26,840 nt of DNA from an uncultured Clostridia bacterium (GCA_948976265.1 CARFUA010000012.1:1-26840), one strand, 5' to 3'; positions 1 to 9,277 are shown, numbered from the stretch's first letter. The notes: a model not told the origin generated them from the sequence alone. Numbers and translations are program-made.

Positions 1-216
1 AGGCTTCGTTTTCCGCTATTTCTTCATATTCGTCTTCTTCGGCAATTTCTTCGTAGGCTTCGTTTTCCGCTATTTCTTCATATTCGTCTTCTTCGGCAAT
101 TTCTTCGTAGGCTTCGTTTTCCGCTATTTCTTCATATTCGTCTTCTTCGGCAATTTCTTCGTACGCTTCATCTTCCGTCATTTCTTCATATTCATCATCT
201 TCAACAATTTCTTCAT
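1..216. repeat. 54-bp in-frame tandem repeat (3 identical copies plus 1 diverged)
   Basis: Copies at 1-54, 55-108 and 109-162 are identical; the copy at 163-216 is diverged, and a further partial diverged copy starts at 217. The unit is 18 codons, so changes in copy number keep the frame. The array probably continues to the left of the window. Identity of the outer copies and divergence of the copies nearest the gene start suggests recent expansion away from the start. Confidence 0.95.
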
Positions 217-385
217 ACACTTCGTCTTCCGTTATTTCTTCCGATTGTTCAGCTTGATTGGTTGTTTCAATGTTTTCAATCCCTTGTAATAGTCCTTGAA
301 ATTCATCAAACTCGTCAAAATCTCCAAAATCGTCTAATTCGTCTAATCCATAGATTTTGTCTTCTTCCTCTTCTTTTTTATCCAT
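1..385 (-). CDS. Acidic tandem-repeat protein, N-terminal part (runs off the left edge)
   Basis: The reading frame starts at ATG 385 behind a GGAGGA ribosome binding site (391-396) and is open to the window edge, so only the first 128 residues are seen. The start is very acidic (MDKKEEEEDK), followed by a D/E/F-rich stretch, then 18-residue repeats of the type YEEIAEEDEYEEIAENEA: three copies identical at DNA level and at least one diverged copy. There is no signal peptide or membrane segment in this part, so a cytoplasmic protein is likely. A consensus sigma-A promoter lies directly upstream. I do not recognise a family; such Glu-rich repeats are common in low-complexity proteins and give no function. 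The gene follows clpB on the same strand but has its own promoter. Confidence 0.8.
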   Translation of the reverse strand, partial: MDKKEEEEDKIYGLDELDDFGDFDEFDEFQGLLQGIENIETTNQAEQSEEITEDEVYEEIVEDDEYEEMTEDEAYEEIAEEDEYEEIAENEAYEEIAEEDEYEEIAENEAYEEIAEEDEYEEIAENEA

Positions 386-415
386 CTTTTTCCTCCAATC
401 TTTTGTGTTATTAGC

Positions 416-444
416 ATTATATCTGTGAAAAATAATTTTGTCAA
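416..444 (-). promoter_or_regulatory. Sigma-A promoter of the acidic repeat gene
   Basis: On the minus strand TTGACA (439-444) is followed after exactly 17 bases by TATAAT (416-421), a full consensus match. It lies 31 bases upstream of the ATG at 385 and next to the clpB stop codon, so the acidic repeat gene is likely transcribed strongly and independently of clpB. Confidence 0.85.
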
Positions 445-446
445 CT

Positions 447-3050
447 TTAATTTTTTACATTTTTTATCGCCAAATTATCTTTTTCTTGATTCACAACAAT
501 TTGAATTACAGAACCTTCTACCACATTTTGAGCTACCATTTCTTTGGCAACAACGGTTTCAATTTCAGCTTGAATGGTACGTTTTAATGGTCTTGCTCCA
601 AAATTAATATCATATCCTTTTTCTATGATAAATTCAATTGCCTCTTTTGTAATTTTCAATTCGATTCCTTTTGCTCCTAATCGCTTTCGTAAATCATTTA
701 ATAATAATTTTACAATTCCATATACCTCTGTTTTTGACAACGCATTAAAATAAATAATTTCATCTAATCGATTCAAAAATTCTGGTCTAAAATGATTTTT
801 TAAAGCCAAATCAACCATTTCTTTTGCTTCATCCGTTACTTTTTCATATTGCGAAATACTATCTAAAATCGCTTGTGAACCTAAATTGGAAGTTAAAATA
901 ATAATGGTATTTTTAAAATCAATCAATCTTCCCTGCGAATCTGTTACTCTTCCATCATCCAATATTTGTAGAAAAATATTGAATACATCTGGATGCGCTT
1001 TTTCGATTTCGTCAAATAATAATACCGAGTACGGTTTTCTCCTTACAGCTTCTGTTAGTTGTCCTCCTTCATCATAACCAACATATCCTGGAGGCGCACC
1101 GATTAACCTTGTAACACTGAATTTTTCCATGTATTCTGACATATCAAAACGAATCATGTTCTTTTCGTCATCAAATAATGTTTTAGCAAGCGTTTTGGCA
1201 AGTTCCGTTTTACCAACACCAGTTGGACCTAGAAATAAGAAAGAACCAATCGGTCTATTGGGATTCGCAATTCCAGCTCGAGAACGTATAATGGCATCAC
1301 TTACTTTTTTGACAGCTTCTTCTTGCCCAATTACACTTTGATGTAAAATATTTTCTAAATTTAATATTTTTTCCCTCTCGCCTTCTACCAATTTGGTAAC
1401 TGGAATTCCTGTCCATTTAGCAACAATTTTTGAGATTTCATCTTCGGTTACTTTATTTCTAACTAAAGTTGATTTACCTTGGGATTTTTCAAATTCTTTC
1501 TCTTCTTCTTCCAAAACTTTTTGTAAATTAGGCAAAGTTGAATATTTTAATTCTGCTGCTTTATTTAAATCATAAACACGTTCTGCTTGTTCGATTTGAG
1601 CATTGGTTTCATCAATTTTACTTTTTAACTTTGTAATTTTTTCGGCACCTTTTTTTTCAGCATCCCATTTAGCTTTCATGGTTTGAAATTTTTCTCTTAG
1701 ACTCGTTAATTCATCTCTTATTTTTTGTAAACTTTCTTGCGATTCTTGAGAATCTTCTTTTTGTAAAGCTGCTTCTTCAATCTCGTGTTGCATGATTTTT
1801 CGAGAAATTTCATCTAGCTCAATTGGCATAGATTCCATTTCAGAACGAATCATGGCACAGGCTTCATCGACTAAATCGATGGCTTTATCTGGTAAGAATC
1901 GGTCTGTGATGTAGCGATTGGATAAGGTTACCGCCGAAATTAAAGCTTGGTCCTGAATTTTAACACCGTGAAATATTTCGAATTTTTCTTGAATACCACG
2001 TAAAATTGTAATTGCATCTTCAACAGTTGGCTCGGTAACTTGTACTGGTTGGAAACGCCTTGCTAAAGCAGCGTCTTTCTCGATGTATTCACGATATTCA
2101 TCCAGCGTTGTAGCTCCCATACAGTGAAGTTCCCCACGTGCAAGCATTGGTTTTAACAAATTGCTGGCGTCCATAGCACCATCTGAAGCTCCTGCCCCAA
2201 CAATATTGTGAATTTCGTCAATAAATAAAATAATATTTCCGTTACTTTTGTCAATTTCATTTAAGACTGCTTTGAGACGTTCTTCAAATTCTCCTCGATA
2301 TTTGGCACCAGCAATCAAAGTTCCTAAATCAAGTGAAAAAATAGTTTTATTTTTTAAACTGGTTGGCACATCACCTCGTATAATTCTTTGGGCTAATCCT
2401 TCTACAATAGCAGTTTTTCCGACACCTGGTTCACCGATTAAAACTGGATTATTTTTTGTTTTACGTGTTAAAATTCGGATAACATTTCGAATTTCGTCAT
2501 CTCGGCCGATGACTGGTTCCAATTTGTTTTGTCTGGCATAAGCTGTTAAATCACGACCAAATCTGGAAAGTGCATCATAGGTGCCTTCTGGTGTATCAGA
2601 TGTTACAGAAGTATTCCCACGAACATCTTTGAGTGCAGATAAAAATTTGGATTTTGTGATGCTATATAATTTTAACATTTGCTTGAAATCTGGAGTCGCT
2701 TCTTCCATCATTCCGAGCATAATGTGTTCAACCGATATGAATTCATCTTTCATGGAATTAGCCTGTTTCTGAGCATTTTCTAGTGCCTTTTCTACCTTTT
2801 CTGAAAAGCGCAAGGCAACACTGCCTGTGATTTTTGACAATTTGTTAATTTCTGTTTGACAAGCATTTCGCAAAGAATTGACATCAACATCCATTTTTTT
2901 GAGCAATAGGGTTACAAGTCCATCATTGGTAGAAATTAAGGCAGATAACATGTGATATTCCATTATTTCTGCATTTTGATTTGTCATAGCAAGATTGCTT
3001 GCTGTACTGATGGCTTGTTTAGATTTTTCTGTAAAATTTCCAACATTCAT
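447..3050 (-). CDS. clpB: ClpB, AAA+ protein disaggregase
   Basis: The 867-aa product has the full ClpB plan: an N-terminal Clp repeat domain (about residues 1-145), a first AAA+ module with Walker A GEPGVGKT (about residue 208), a long Glu/Lys-rich coiled-coil middle domain (about 410-530), and a second AAA+ module with Walker A GPTGVGKT (about 605) and the ClpB C-terminal domain. ClpB works as a hexamer in the cytoplasm, pulling proteins out of aggregates together with DnaK. The length is normal for the family. The start at ATG 3050 has a GGAGGT site 6 bases upstream. An extended -10 promoter is visible upstream; I saw neither a CIRCE nor a CtsR operator. No in-frame CGG codon was found in it. 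Confidence 0.98.
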   Translation of the reverse strand: MNVGNFTEKSKQAISTASNLAMTNQNAEIMEYHMLSALISTNDGLVTLLLKKMDVDVNSLRNACQTEINKLSKITGSVALRFSEKVEKALENAQKQANSMKDEFISVEHIMLGMMEEATPDFKQMLKLYSITKSKFLSALKDVRGNTSVTSDTPEGTYDALSRFGRDLTAYARQNKLEPVIGRDDEIRNVIRILTRKTKNNPVLIGEPGVGKTAIVEGLAQRIIRGDVPTSLKNKTIFSLDLGTLIAGAKYRGEFEERLKAVLNEIDKSNGNIILFIDEIHNIVGAGASDGAMDASNLLKPMLARGELHCMGATTLDEYREYIEKDAALARRFQPVQVTEPTVEDAITILRGIQEKFEIFHGVKIQDQALISAVTLSNRYITDRFLPDKAIDLVDEACAMIRSEMESMPIELDEISRKIMQHEIEEAALQKEDSQESQESLQKIRDELTSLREKFQTMKAKWDAEKKGAEKITKLKSKIDETNAQIEQAERVYDLNKAAELKYSTLPNLQKVLEEEEKEFEKSQGKSTLVRNKVTEDEISKIVAKWTGIPVTKLVEGEREKILNLENILHQSVIGQEEAVKKVSDAIIRSRAGIANPNRPIGSFLFLGPTGVGKTELAKTLAKTLFDDEKNMIRFDMSEYMEKFSVTRLIGAPPGYVGYDEGGQLTEAVRRKPYSVLLFDEIEKAHPDVFNIFLQILDDGRVTDSQGRLIDFKNTIIILTSNLGSQAILDSISQYEKVTDEAKEMVDLALKNHFRPEFLNRLDEIIYFNALSKTEVYGIVKLLLNDLRKRLGAKGIELKITKEAIEFIIEKGYDINFGARPLKRTIQAEIETVVAKEMVAQNVVEGSVIQIVVNQEKDNLAIKNVKN

Positions 3051-3076
3051 ACTTTCGACCTCCGTTTTTGTTTTTT

Positions 3077-3085
3077 ATTGTATCA
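3077..3085 (-). promoter_or_regulatory. Possible extended -10 promoter of clpB
   Basis: The minus strand has TG-A-TACAAT, a TGn-extended -10 element, 27 bases upstream of the clpB start. No good -35 hexamer sits at 16-18 bases. No heat-shock operator was seen near it. Confidence 0.45.
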
Positions 3086-3124
3086 TAAAAAGCTTAAAAT
3101 TACCATAATTTTGTTCAATTTTTT

Positions 3125-3156
3125 AAGGCAGAGTATTCTTAGAATAACTCTGCCTT
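3125..3156. other. Long hairpin between spoIVB and clpB, poor terminator
   Basis: AAGGCAGAGT at 3125-3134 pairs with ACTCTGCCTT at 3147-3156, and the inner ATTCT/AGAAT pairs as well, giving a nearly unbroken stem just after the spoIVB stop. The minus-strand transcript has A residues, not U, after the stem; the plus-strand side is only loosely U-rich. It may still block readthrough or protect the 3' end. Confidence 0.6.
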
Positions 3157-3160
3157 GTGT

Positions 3161-4348
3161 TTATTTTCTCATTTCTTTTATCATCATATCTCCAAAAATG
3201 GCATAACCAATTTCTGGATTGGAAACTAATACATTGGTAACCGCTCCTACAAATTTCCCATTTTGTAAAACAGGACTTCCAGATAACCCTCTAACAATTC
3301 CCCCTGTTTGATTTATCAATTCTTGGTCTATGACACGAATGAGCATGCTTTTGTTGTCATAGTTGTTATTTTTATTAATTTTTTCGATTTTGATTTTATA
3401 TTCTTTGCTACTTTTTCCGTCTAAACTACATAATACTGTAGCATCTCCTACTTGAATTTCATCTCTTAAGGCAACTGGAAGCGCTTTGCTGGTATCGATA
3501 TTTAGACTGGTTAAATTATCGAGTTTTCCATAAATTCCAAATTGAGTGTTTTTACTGACTTCACCAATGGTTTTTTGATTTGCAATTGTTCCTCTAATTT
3601 CGCCTGGATTGTTGATTTCTGCTTTGGTAATGGATAAAATATTGGAAGTTACAATTTCGCCAGAATCAATATCGATTAATTTTTCGGTGTCGGAATCAAT
3701 AATTCCATGTCCTAAGGCAGCAAAACTTCCTGTATTTTTTTCATAGTAAGTAATAGTTCCTACACCCGTTGCTGCATCTTTTACCCATAATCCTAATTTG
3801 TATTCTTGTTCCTCGGTTTGAACTGGTGTAATATTGGATGTAAGAATAACCCCATCTCTCATTAGTGTAAGTAAAACATTTTCTCCTTTGCTCTCATTGA
3901 CTATATTTTTTAGTGTTTCGATATTTTCAATTTCTTTATTGTTTACTTTTACAATGGTGTCCCCTTCTTGGATGTCGCAAGACTTAGCGGGATTAATGAC
4001 TTCATTATGAATGTTTTCAATTTCCGACATTCCCACAATTAATACACCATTTGTGTATAACTTCATTCCAATAATTTTTCCGATAGGAACAACTTGCACG
4101 TTTTCAATGGTATCCACGGTAACCTGTTTTACTTTGGTACCAAATAGCGTTACATCAATATTTCTTGTATTTCCACTATCATTTGAAGTGCTAACGGTTT
4201 CTATGGTATCAACTCCTAAAAATTTTTTGATGTTGTAATCTTCTTTTTCTAGTAAAATAATGTGATTGGGAATTAAAGTAAGATTAGCAACATACATGTA
4301 GAGTATGATTAAAATAAAAAAAGTGATTATCATTTTAAAATTTTTCAT
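3161..4348 (-). CDS. spoIVB: SpoIVB-type peptidase (S55 family), sporulation checkpoint protease
   Basis: The 395-aa product has an N-terminal membrane anchor (about 5-28), a PDZ domain (about 95-170) and the S55 peptidase domain. The GHGI motif (H214) and the GLSGSP loop (354-359) followed by NGKFVGAVTNV match the SpoIVB catalytic region. In sporulating Firmicutes SpoIVB is secreted from the forespore and triggers processing of pro-sigma-K by cleaving SpoIVFA. Its presence suggests the organism sporulates or descends from a sporulating line. In many relatives spo0A lies next to spoIVB; here the downstream neighbour is clpB. No clear ribosome binding site precedes ATG 4348, and I could not recognise a sigma-F or sigma-G promoter in the 100-bp gap. 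Confidence 0.93.
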   Translation of the reverse strand: MKNFKMIITFFILIILYMYVANLTLIPNHIILLEKEDYNIKKFLGVDTIETVSTSNDSGNTRNIDVTLFGTKVKQVTVDTIENVQVVPIGKIIGMKLYTNGVLIVGMSEIENIHNEVINPAKSCDIQEGDTIVKVNNKEIENIETLKNIVNESKGENVLLTLMRDGVILTSNITPVQTEEQEYKLGLWVKDAATGVGTITYYEKNTGSFAALGHGIIDSDTEKLIDIDSGEIVTSNILSITKAEINNPGEIRGTIANQKTIGEVSKNTQFGIYGKLDNLTSLNIDTSKALPVALRDEIQVGDATVLCSLDGKSSKEYKIKIEKINKNNNYDNKSMLIRVIDQELINQTGGIVRGLSGSPVLQNGKFVGAVTNVLVSNPEIGYAIFGDMMIKEMRK

Positions 4349-4410
4349 ACAATTAGGATAACCAATTTCGAAAAAAATATTGATAAATTTTAAGATTTTG
4401 AAACAATTAT

Positions 4411-4436
4411 AAAAAACAGGAAATTTGATTTTCCTG
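4411..4436 (-). terminator. Rho-independent terminator at the end of the pilus locus
   Basis: On the minus strand CAGGAAA (4430-4436) pairs with TTTCCTG (4417-4423) around a 6-base loop, followed by six T (4416-4411). It lies 14 bases after the stop of the last pilus gene and closes the locus. Confidence 0.85.
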
Positions 4437-4449
4437 CTTTTAGTTTTTA

Positions 4450-6896
4450 TTAATTATAGATTTCTTTTATGCTTTGAACCTTATATTGCATCGTATAATT
4501 TGATACACTGTCACCCCATTCAATTTGTATATTGTTTAAATTTCCAGTTGTTTGATTTGATAAATCAACTGTAATGGTTTGTTCTTTGCCTAATTGATTT
4601 GATATCGATTCTGTCGCAACTACCATTCCATTCACCAATATTTTCAATTTTATTGTTTGTTTGGTTGCTGCATTCGATATATTGGGTTCATTTTTTTCTA
4701 GTTTTATTGTAATTTGCAATTTTTTTAACAGTTCCAGACTAGGGCCAGAAATAGGTTGATTCCATGCTCCTGACGAATCTGAAACAGTTCCCTGCGGTTT
4801 TACTTGATACCCTTCTGAAGCTGGCAAGGCGTTCATTTTGTAAATATTTTGCCTTTCCTTGGCAAGTGAAATGTAAGCTAGGATTCGTCGATTTTTATAG
4901 TCACTTCCTAGCATAGAACTGATTCTATCATAATAGGAAGTATATTTCTTATCGTTATCTTTATACCAATCGTCATTTTTTGGCTTGAATAAAGTGTTAT
5001 AATTGTTTTTGTTGATGCAAGTATAACAAGATAAATTTTTATGATCATATTGGTGTTCCTCTTTGGTCGCATCGTAAATTTTGTCATACTTTACTTCTTT
5101 GGATTTGAAAGAAATATACGTCGCATTAACATCGCCGTCTGCTAAATAAGGACAATCAATTCTGTGATAATTTCCGTGACTCTTTATTAAATTCTTCTTT
5201 TTTGGCATAATAAATTTCACTTGGTGTTACTGTTAATTCATTGTTTGTGCTAGAAACCATTTCGTAATTATTGTAAATATTTAATCCACAGTCTAACCCC
5301 TGCATAAAAGACACAATGGAAATGTTATTCAAAATTTTATCCCATTCTTCATCTAGCAATACTGGCAAGCCAAAATCATAAGCACTTGTATTATTTTTCA
5401 TTTTGCAATACGCTGAAATGGATAAATTCAGATTGTATTTTATGGAATTTTTAATAACTTCAAGTTTGTGTGTATTAAAGTTAGATTCTGTATCTTCTGG
5501 GTCTTCATTTTGATCAAAAATAGGTTTTGTTTTTATGTTTTCTATATGATGAAAATCATAGAATAAATCTTGAGCAGTTGATGTGGATTGATATTTATTT
5601 GCATCTGTATAATAATTGCTCATTGCATTGTCTTTTATATTATCGTATTTCAAACTGCTTAAATTTTCATATACCCACTCTGAAAAAATATTTGAGCTTA
5701 TGTAATAAGCAACTGCTTTATAAGCTGCAATTTCAAATTCTATATTTTGAATGGCTTCTAATATATCTGCATTTGTTTCCTTGTTTTCTTCGTATACCTC
5801 ATAAGCTTTTTGTATATAAAGTTCCGCTTCGCTGATTGTTCTAATATCTGAATTAGCACCGTATTTTACTTTTTATTGTATCTATCGCTTTGGTTATATT
5901 TTCCCATTTTGCTTCTATCTTATCTCCATTAATTTCAACACTTGCTTCTTTCGCTGCATCAATAGTTTTTTCTGGATCCGTCGTTTTTACTCCTAAAATT
6001 TTTTCTGTGGCGAGATTTTCATTCTTAGCTGTAATTACAGTATCATCTTTAAGCTTTATATAGCAATTTTTTACAAGGTTCTTTTTTATCAAATATCCTG
6101 TTTTTGTATAATACACATCGCCAATGGTTCCAACAATGTTTAGGTAATTATCTAAAGTATAATTTATGGTGACATCAATCTTTTTCGATGGATTTTCATC
6201 ATTCACATATCTTGCAGAATACTGAACATAAGACTTCAATACATAATCTAATTCCTCAGCTGCCTCATTTGGATCAGCAGTAAAAGTGTAACTTCCATCC
6301 TTTTTATATTGATAATAATTAGGATCGCTTTGAAGTAAACTTTTTTTCTTATATAAAATATCTCCATAATCTGGTCCAGAAAAGATTGGAGCTCCTTCTG
6401 GTTTTCCGTTTGACAAATTATATTTATAATCATTTCCCTCTTGCATTACACCTGTATCCCCTACTGATAAATACCCCTCCAATGTAAGCAAACCATTATC
6501 CTCCACCTTATTTACTTTTTCGGCTACTTGCTTGGTTTCTGTTGGAGCATAAATATAATAACCATCATATAAAGTATATAAAACTGCTGGAATATAGGGT
6601 TGTAAATGTTCTCTACTGGCATTTGAAATCCCTAATTGAGTAGAAAGCGAGTTCAACAACACATTATTAGAAGCAAGTATAATACTTCTCATCGAATCTG
6701 CTACAGATGATAATTCTTCATCTGCTGTATTACTTTCAAAAGCATACATAGCGTCATGTGTGGCATTTAGCAATTTTGTGTTATAGGAATTTTGCTTAGC
6801 AATGGTATCGACTTGTAACTGAATATAGTAGCTAACAATCAGTATAATCGGTAACAAAATAATAGCTAATATAACACCTAATCCATCTACTTTCAT
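4450..6896 (-). CDS. Large membrane-anchored pilus-locus protein, read through two +1 CGG shifts (814 aa)
   Basis: Conceptual reading starts at ATG 6896 (AAAGGA site upstream) and needs two +1 shifts, at CGG 5859-5861 and CGG 5174-5176. Skipping the C each time gives one 814-aa protein; unshifted translation stops after 347 aa at 5853. The region between the two sites has no good start of its own, which supports a single gene. Residues 6-28 form one membrane segment, then a long outside domain, as in large TadE-like or pseudopilin proteins. After the second shift (Gly574) comes H577-x3-C581 and later C623-x2-C626, a likely metal site. The C-terminus (about 720-814) looks like a beta-rich domain. 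It is the last gene of the locus, after a hairpin at 6911-6944. Function unknown; it could be a tip or adhesion component. A decayed gene is the alternative. Confidence 0.75.
5174..5176 (-). other. Putative +1 recoding site CGG (TCA-CGG-A)
   Basis: In frame the codons are TCA CGG AAA and a TGA stop follows at 5156-5158. Skipping the C gives TCA GGA AAT and joins residue 573 to Gly574 of the 814-aa protein, just before its HxxxC motif. Confidence 0.7.
5859..5861 (-). other. Putative +1 recoding site CGG (ATA-CGG-T)
   Basis: In frame the codons are ATA CGG TGC TAA, so unshifted translation ends two codons later. Skipping the C gives ATA GGT GCT and opens a frame of 228 codons to the next CGG site. 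Confidence 0.7.
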
Positions 6897-6910
6897 CGGT
6901 TGTCCTTTCT

Positions 6911-6944
6911 AAAAAAGATTGACTAAGATGTTAGTCAATCTTTT
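6911..6944 (-). terminator. Hairpin with short U-run between two pilin-like genes
   Basis: A 14-bp stem (6913-6926 with 6931-6944) and a 4-base loop are followed on the minus strand by a run of six T, four of them in the stem. It lies between the stop at 6967 and the start at 6896, so it may end or attenuate transcription before the large last gene. No promoter is visible between it and that gene. Confidence 0.65.
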
Positions 6945-6966
6945 CATTTTTCTGAATTATTTTTAT

Positions 6967-7497
6967 TTAATTTCCTGTTGCAGTGACCATTCCAGAATGT
7001 TGAGCCCCTACTTGGTAAGAGTCATTCGAAGAAATCGAATAAAATACACTTCTAAAGGTTTGTGATATCGTTGTATTATCATTTTTAGCTGTGCATGAGA
7101 AATTGTCACCTTCGTTCATTAGATGAACATTTCCTTTTGCATCATTTAACACATCCTCTAATATTTGAGTGGTGTAGATTGAAATATGCTTGTTTTCTCC
7201 TTTAACATTTTTATTGGTCCATGCAGTTTTCTTTCCAACATTTTCATCTAAAATTTGTCTTTCCATTTCAATTACATAAGAGTTTCCTGTTGCATTTAAG
7301 CTATTTACTAACTTTTCATAATTGGCAGCCGTTACTTTTCCTGTAGCTCTGGCTGTATCTACAAAATCCGTTACAGCTGTTTCAACTGCTAGCTGTGAGA
7401 TGTCATCTGCTCTTTCTGATACAGATAGCATTGGAAACAAAAACATCAATATGACTGCTAAAAATATAGCAATTACGGTCATTAAGGTATCACCCAT
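6967..7497 (-). CDS. Membrane-anchored pilin-like protein of the Tad-like locus
   Basis: I take ATG 7497 as the start, because an AAAGGGGA site lies 7 bases upstream; a TTG two codons earlier would overlap that spacing. The product is 176 aa, with one N-terminal membrane segment (about 6-24) and an outside domain of about 150 residues with Ala/Thr-rich helix at first. This layout is like TadE/TadF pseudopilins, but I see no strong family motif. It lies between two other membrane-anchored proteins of the locus, 37 bases downstream of the gene at 7535-8275 and upstream of a hairpin. Likely a minor pilus or assembly component; function inferred from position only. Confidence 0.75.
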   Translation of the reverse strand: MGDTLMTVIAIFLAVILMFLFPMLSVSERADDISQLAVETAVTDFVDTARATGKVTAANYEKLVNSLNATGNSYVIEMERQILDENVGKKTAWTNKNVKGENKHISIYTTQILEDVLNDAKGNVHLMNEGDNFSCTAKNDNTTISQTFRSVFYSISSNDSYQVGAQHSGMVTATGN

Positions 7498-7534
7498 TTT
7501 CAAATCCCCTTTACTTTTTGTTTTATTTTAGCTT

Positions 7535-8275
7535 TTATTTTTCTTTGTAGGTTATAACAATTTTTGAATTTTCCTGTGTATTTCCTGTTATCGTTTCCAC
7601 TCCATTTTCAGTAGAAATGGTTTGTCCTTCGTAGGCATATTCAACAAAAGTTTCTTGAAAAACACTATTTCTATTTTTACAATATTCTATAAAACCATCT
7701 GCAACAAGACTTTTAAAAGCTGAGCCATTTCTTGAATAATCTACTTCTGTGTTATTAATATATCCTTTTGTTCCCTTCAAGAAAAAATCGATTCGTGCTC
7801 TTGTGTCCTCCTTTATGTTTCCCATCCAAGGCGCTTCAAATAAATAAATTCTACACCCTTGCTTATTATAATCCGATTGTTTCAATCCTGCTAAAAGTTC
7901 ATTATATAAACTTGAAGTTTTATCTACTACTTCATCAGATGAAGCGGCTGCTCTAGCAATATTTCGTTCAATATTGACATCAAATACTTGCAATAATTCA
8001 TGATTAGCACCATTTTTTATAAAAATTTTTACAGCATAATTTTCTTTATAATATCTGTAAAGTGTTGGTATGATTGTATCAATTCCAACATCTCTTGTGG
8101 TAAGGCTGTCTTTATCTACTTCTATGTTGTCGTAATAATTTGTGGTTGTTACTGTTTGCAATACTGTGCTGGAGGTAGAATTGAGTTTGTTAATTAAGTA
8201 CATGGAATACGAAAACGCTATTACAAATATTAACATACTAAAAGCAATTAAAAGTGCTCTTGTAACATTTTCCAT
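7535..8275 (-). CDS. Pilin-like protein with MEN-x-x-(K/R)AL start, 246 aa
   Basis: The protein begins MENVTRALLIAFSM and has one membrane segment (about 7-28), then an outside domain. The start resembles those of the three other pilin-like products at 8304, 8774 and 9858, which share MEN(A/S)SKALI. The start ATG 8275 has a GAGGG-type site upstream. It lacks the C-terminal motifs shared by some of the others. There is no leader of the G|xxxxE prepilin type. It most likely forms part of the same surface structure; a specific role cannot be read from sequence. Confidence 0.78.
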   Translation of the reverse strand: MENVTRALLIAFSMLIFVIAFSYSMYLINKLNSTSSTVLQTVTTTNYYDNIEVDKDSLTTRDVGIDTIIPTLYRYYKENYAVKIFIKNGANHELLQVFDVNIERNIARAAASSDEVVDKTSSLYNELLAGLKQSDYNKQGCRIYLFEAPWMGNIKEDTRARIDFFLKGTKGYINNTEVDYSRNGSAFKSLVADGFIEYCKNRNSVFQETFVEYAYEGQTISTENGVETITGNTQENSKIVITYKEK

Positions 8276-8303
8276 AATCTACCCTCTTTTTCTTTTTGTA
8301 TCT

Positions 8304-8759
8304 TTACCAATTAATATTTATTTGCTTAATAATTCCAGATTCACCGTAGTCTAATTTCACTGTATAAGGATGCGTGGAAGTAACTACATTTCTCATATCA
8401 GCAAGTGTATTAATGTAATCTTTATTTCCAGTCACTGAAGTAGCATCTGTTCCTCCTTTTGCATTTTCACCAGTATAACCACTTTCCGTTAAAGTAACTG
8501 TTGGCAATTTTATTTGGTCATCTTTGTTGGTGCTTGCGTTGGAAATAGCAAATGAAATTAAAGATTTTACTTGAGAACCTAGTTGAGTGTTGTTATATCG
8601 TTCGAATTTTTGGTTGAACATATTAATTTCCGTGGTGTCTAAGCTGGTAGTATCACCAGCGTTTTGTGCTTTATTGAAGATTGTAACTCCTAGGGCAATA
8701 ATCATGATTGCCACTAATACTGAAGCCGCCATAATCAAGGCTTTTGATGAGTTTTCCAT
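8304..8759 (-). CDS. Pilin-like protein, MENSSKAL family, 151 aa
   Basis: This small protein starts MENSSKALIMAASV, with one membrane helix (about 8-27), then a Thr/Asn-rich outside domain. Its end, with Y-G-E-S-G-I-I before an alternating beta strand, matches the end of the neighbour at 8774-9277 (GANGII), so the two are paralogues. A site AGGAG lies upstream of ATG 8759. The helix followed by NKAQNAGD is like the start of small Flp-type or minor pilins. It is a good candidate for a repeated subunit together with its neighbour. No processing site is visible. Confidence 0.82.
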   Translation of the reverse strand: MENSSKALIMAASVLVAIMIIALGVTIFNKAQNAGDTTSLDTTEINMFNQKFERYNNTQLGSQVKSLISFAISNASTNKDDQIKLPTVTLTESGYTGENAKGGTDATSVTGNKDYINTLADMRNVVTSTHPYTVKLDYGESGIIKQININW

Positions 8760-8773
8760 AATTCATCACACTC

Positions 8774-9277
8774 CTAATCTGCATTTGAATATAAATGAAT
8801 TTCACATCCATTAATTATACCATTTGCCCCTTTGTTAAAAGTTACATAATAGGTAGTATTGTTTTTTATTCCTGTAGGATATGCTTTACCCTCCAACTTT
8901 GAATCAGTTGAAGTATTTATATCTCCAGATAATTCACCAGAGATTTTATAACTAGCTTCAGCAATAAGTGCTGCCTTATTTGCTGCAACACCCGAATCAC
9001 TTGCAATTGCATTCTTATACCATAAAACAATTTGTCTATCTGAATAATCTCTATTATTACTTTTGATTGTAGTAATTAAAGCTGAAACCTCAGTTCCTTT
9101 CATTCTTCCTTCATAAGATTCAAATTTTGAATTATGGGCATTAACTTCTGTTCCACTTAAGTCCGCACTTCCCATGCCGTTTTTAGCATTATTGTATATT
9201 CCCATTCCTAATCCTATAATTAAAATTGATAAAAGTATAGCTCCTGCTATAATTAACGCTTTTGACGCATTTTCCAT
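8774..9277 (-). CDS. Pilin-like protein, MENASKAL family, 167 aa
   Basis: The product starts MENASKALIIAGAI and has one membrane helix (about 8-27), followed by N-N-A-K-N-G and an outside domain. Ribosome binding site AGGAGG is strong. The N-terminus and the GIIxxxxI-type C-terminus are shared with the next gene (8304-8759), which starts 14 bases downstream, so this is a tandem duplication that has diverged. Helix and length fit a pilin or pseudopilin of the Tad-like machine encoded upstream. The acidic residue of the family sits at position 2, not at +5 after a cleavage site. Confidence 0.82.
   Translation of the reverse strand: MENASKALIIAGAILLSILIIGLGMGIYNNAKNGMGSADLSGTEVNAHNSKFESYEGRMKGTEVSALITTIKSNNRDYSDRQIVLWYKNAIASDSGVAANKAALIAEASYKISGELSGDINTSTDSKLEGKAYPTGIKNNTTYYVTFNKGANGIINGCEIHLYSNAD

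Noticed and set aside
3051..3160. CIRCE or CtsR operator before clpB
   Set aside because: Neither TTAGCACTC-N9-GAGTGCTAA nor the AGGTCAAA-type direct repeat is present; only an extended -10 element and a hairpin.
5870..5874. A-run slippage as the cause of the first break in the large pilus protein (five A on the minus strand)
   Set aside because: Removing one A there also restores the frame, but the same kind of explanation fails for the breaks in cpaF and the pilin, which have no A-run at the break. The extra C before GG explains all five.
8304..9277. Classical Flp prepilins
   Set aside because: No leader, no G|xxxxE cleavage site and no adjacent prepilin peptidase; called pilin-like only.
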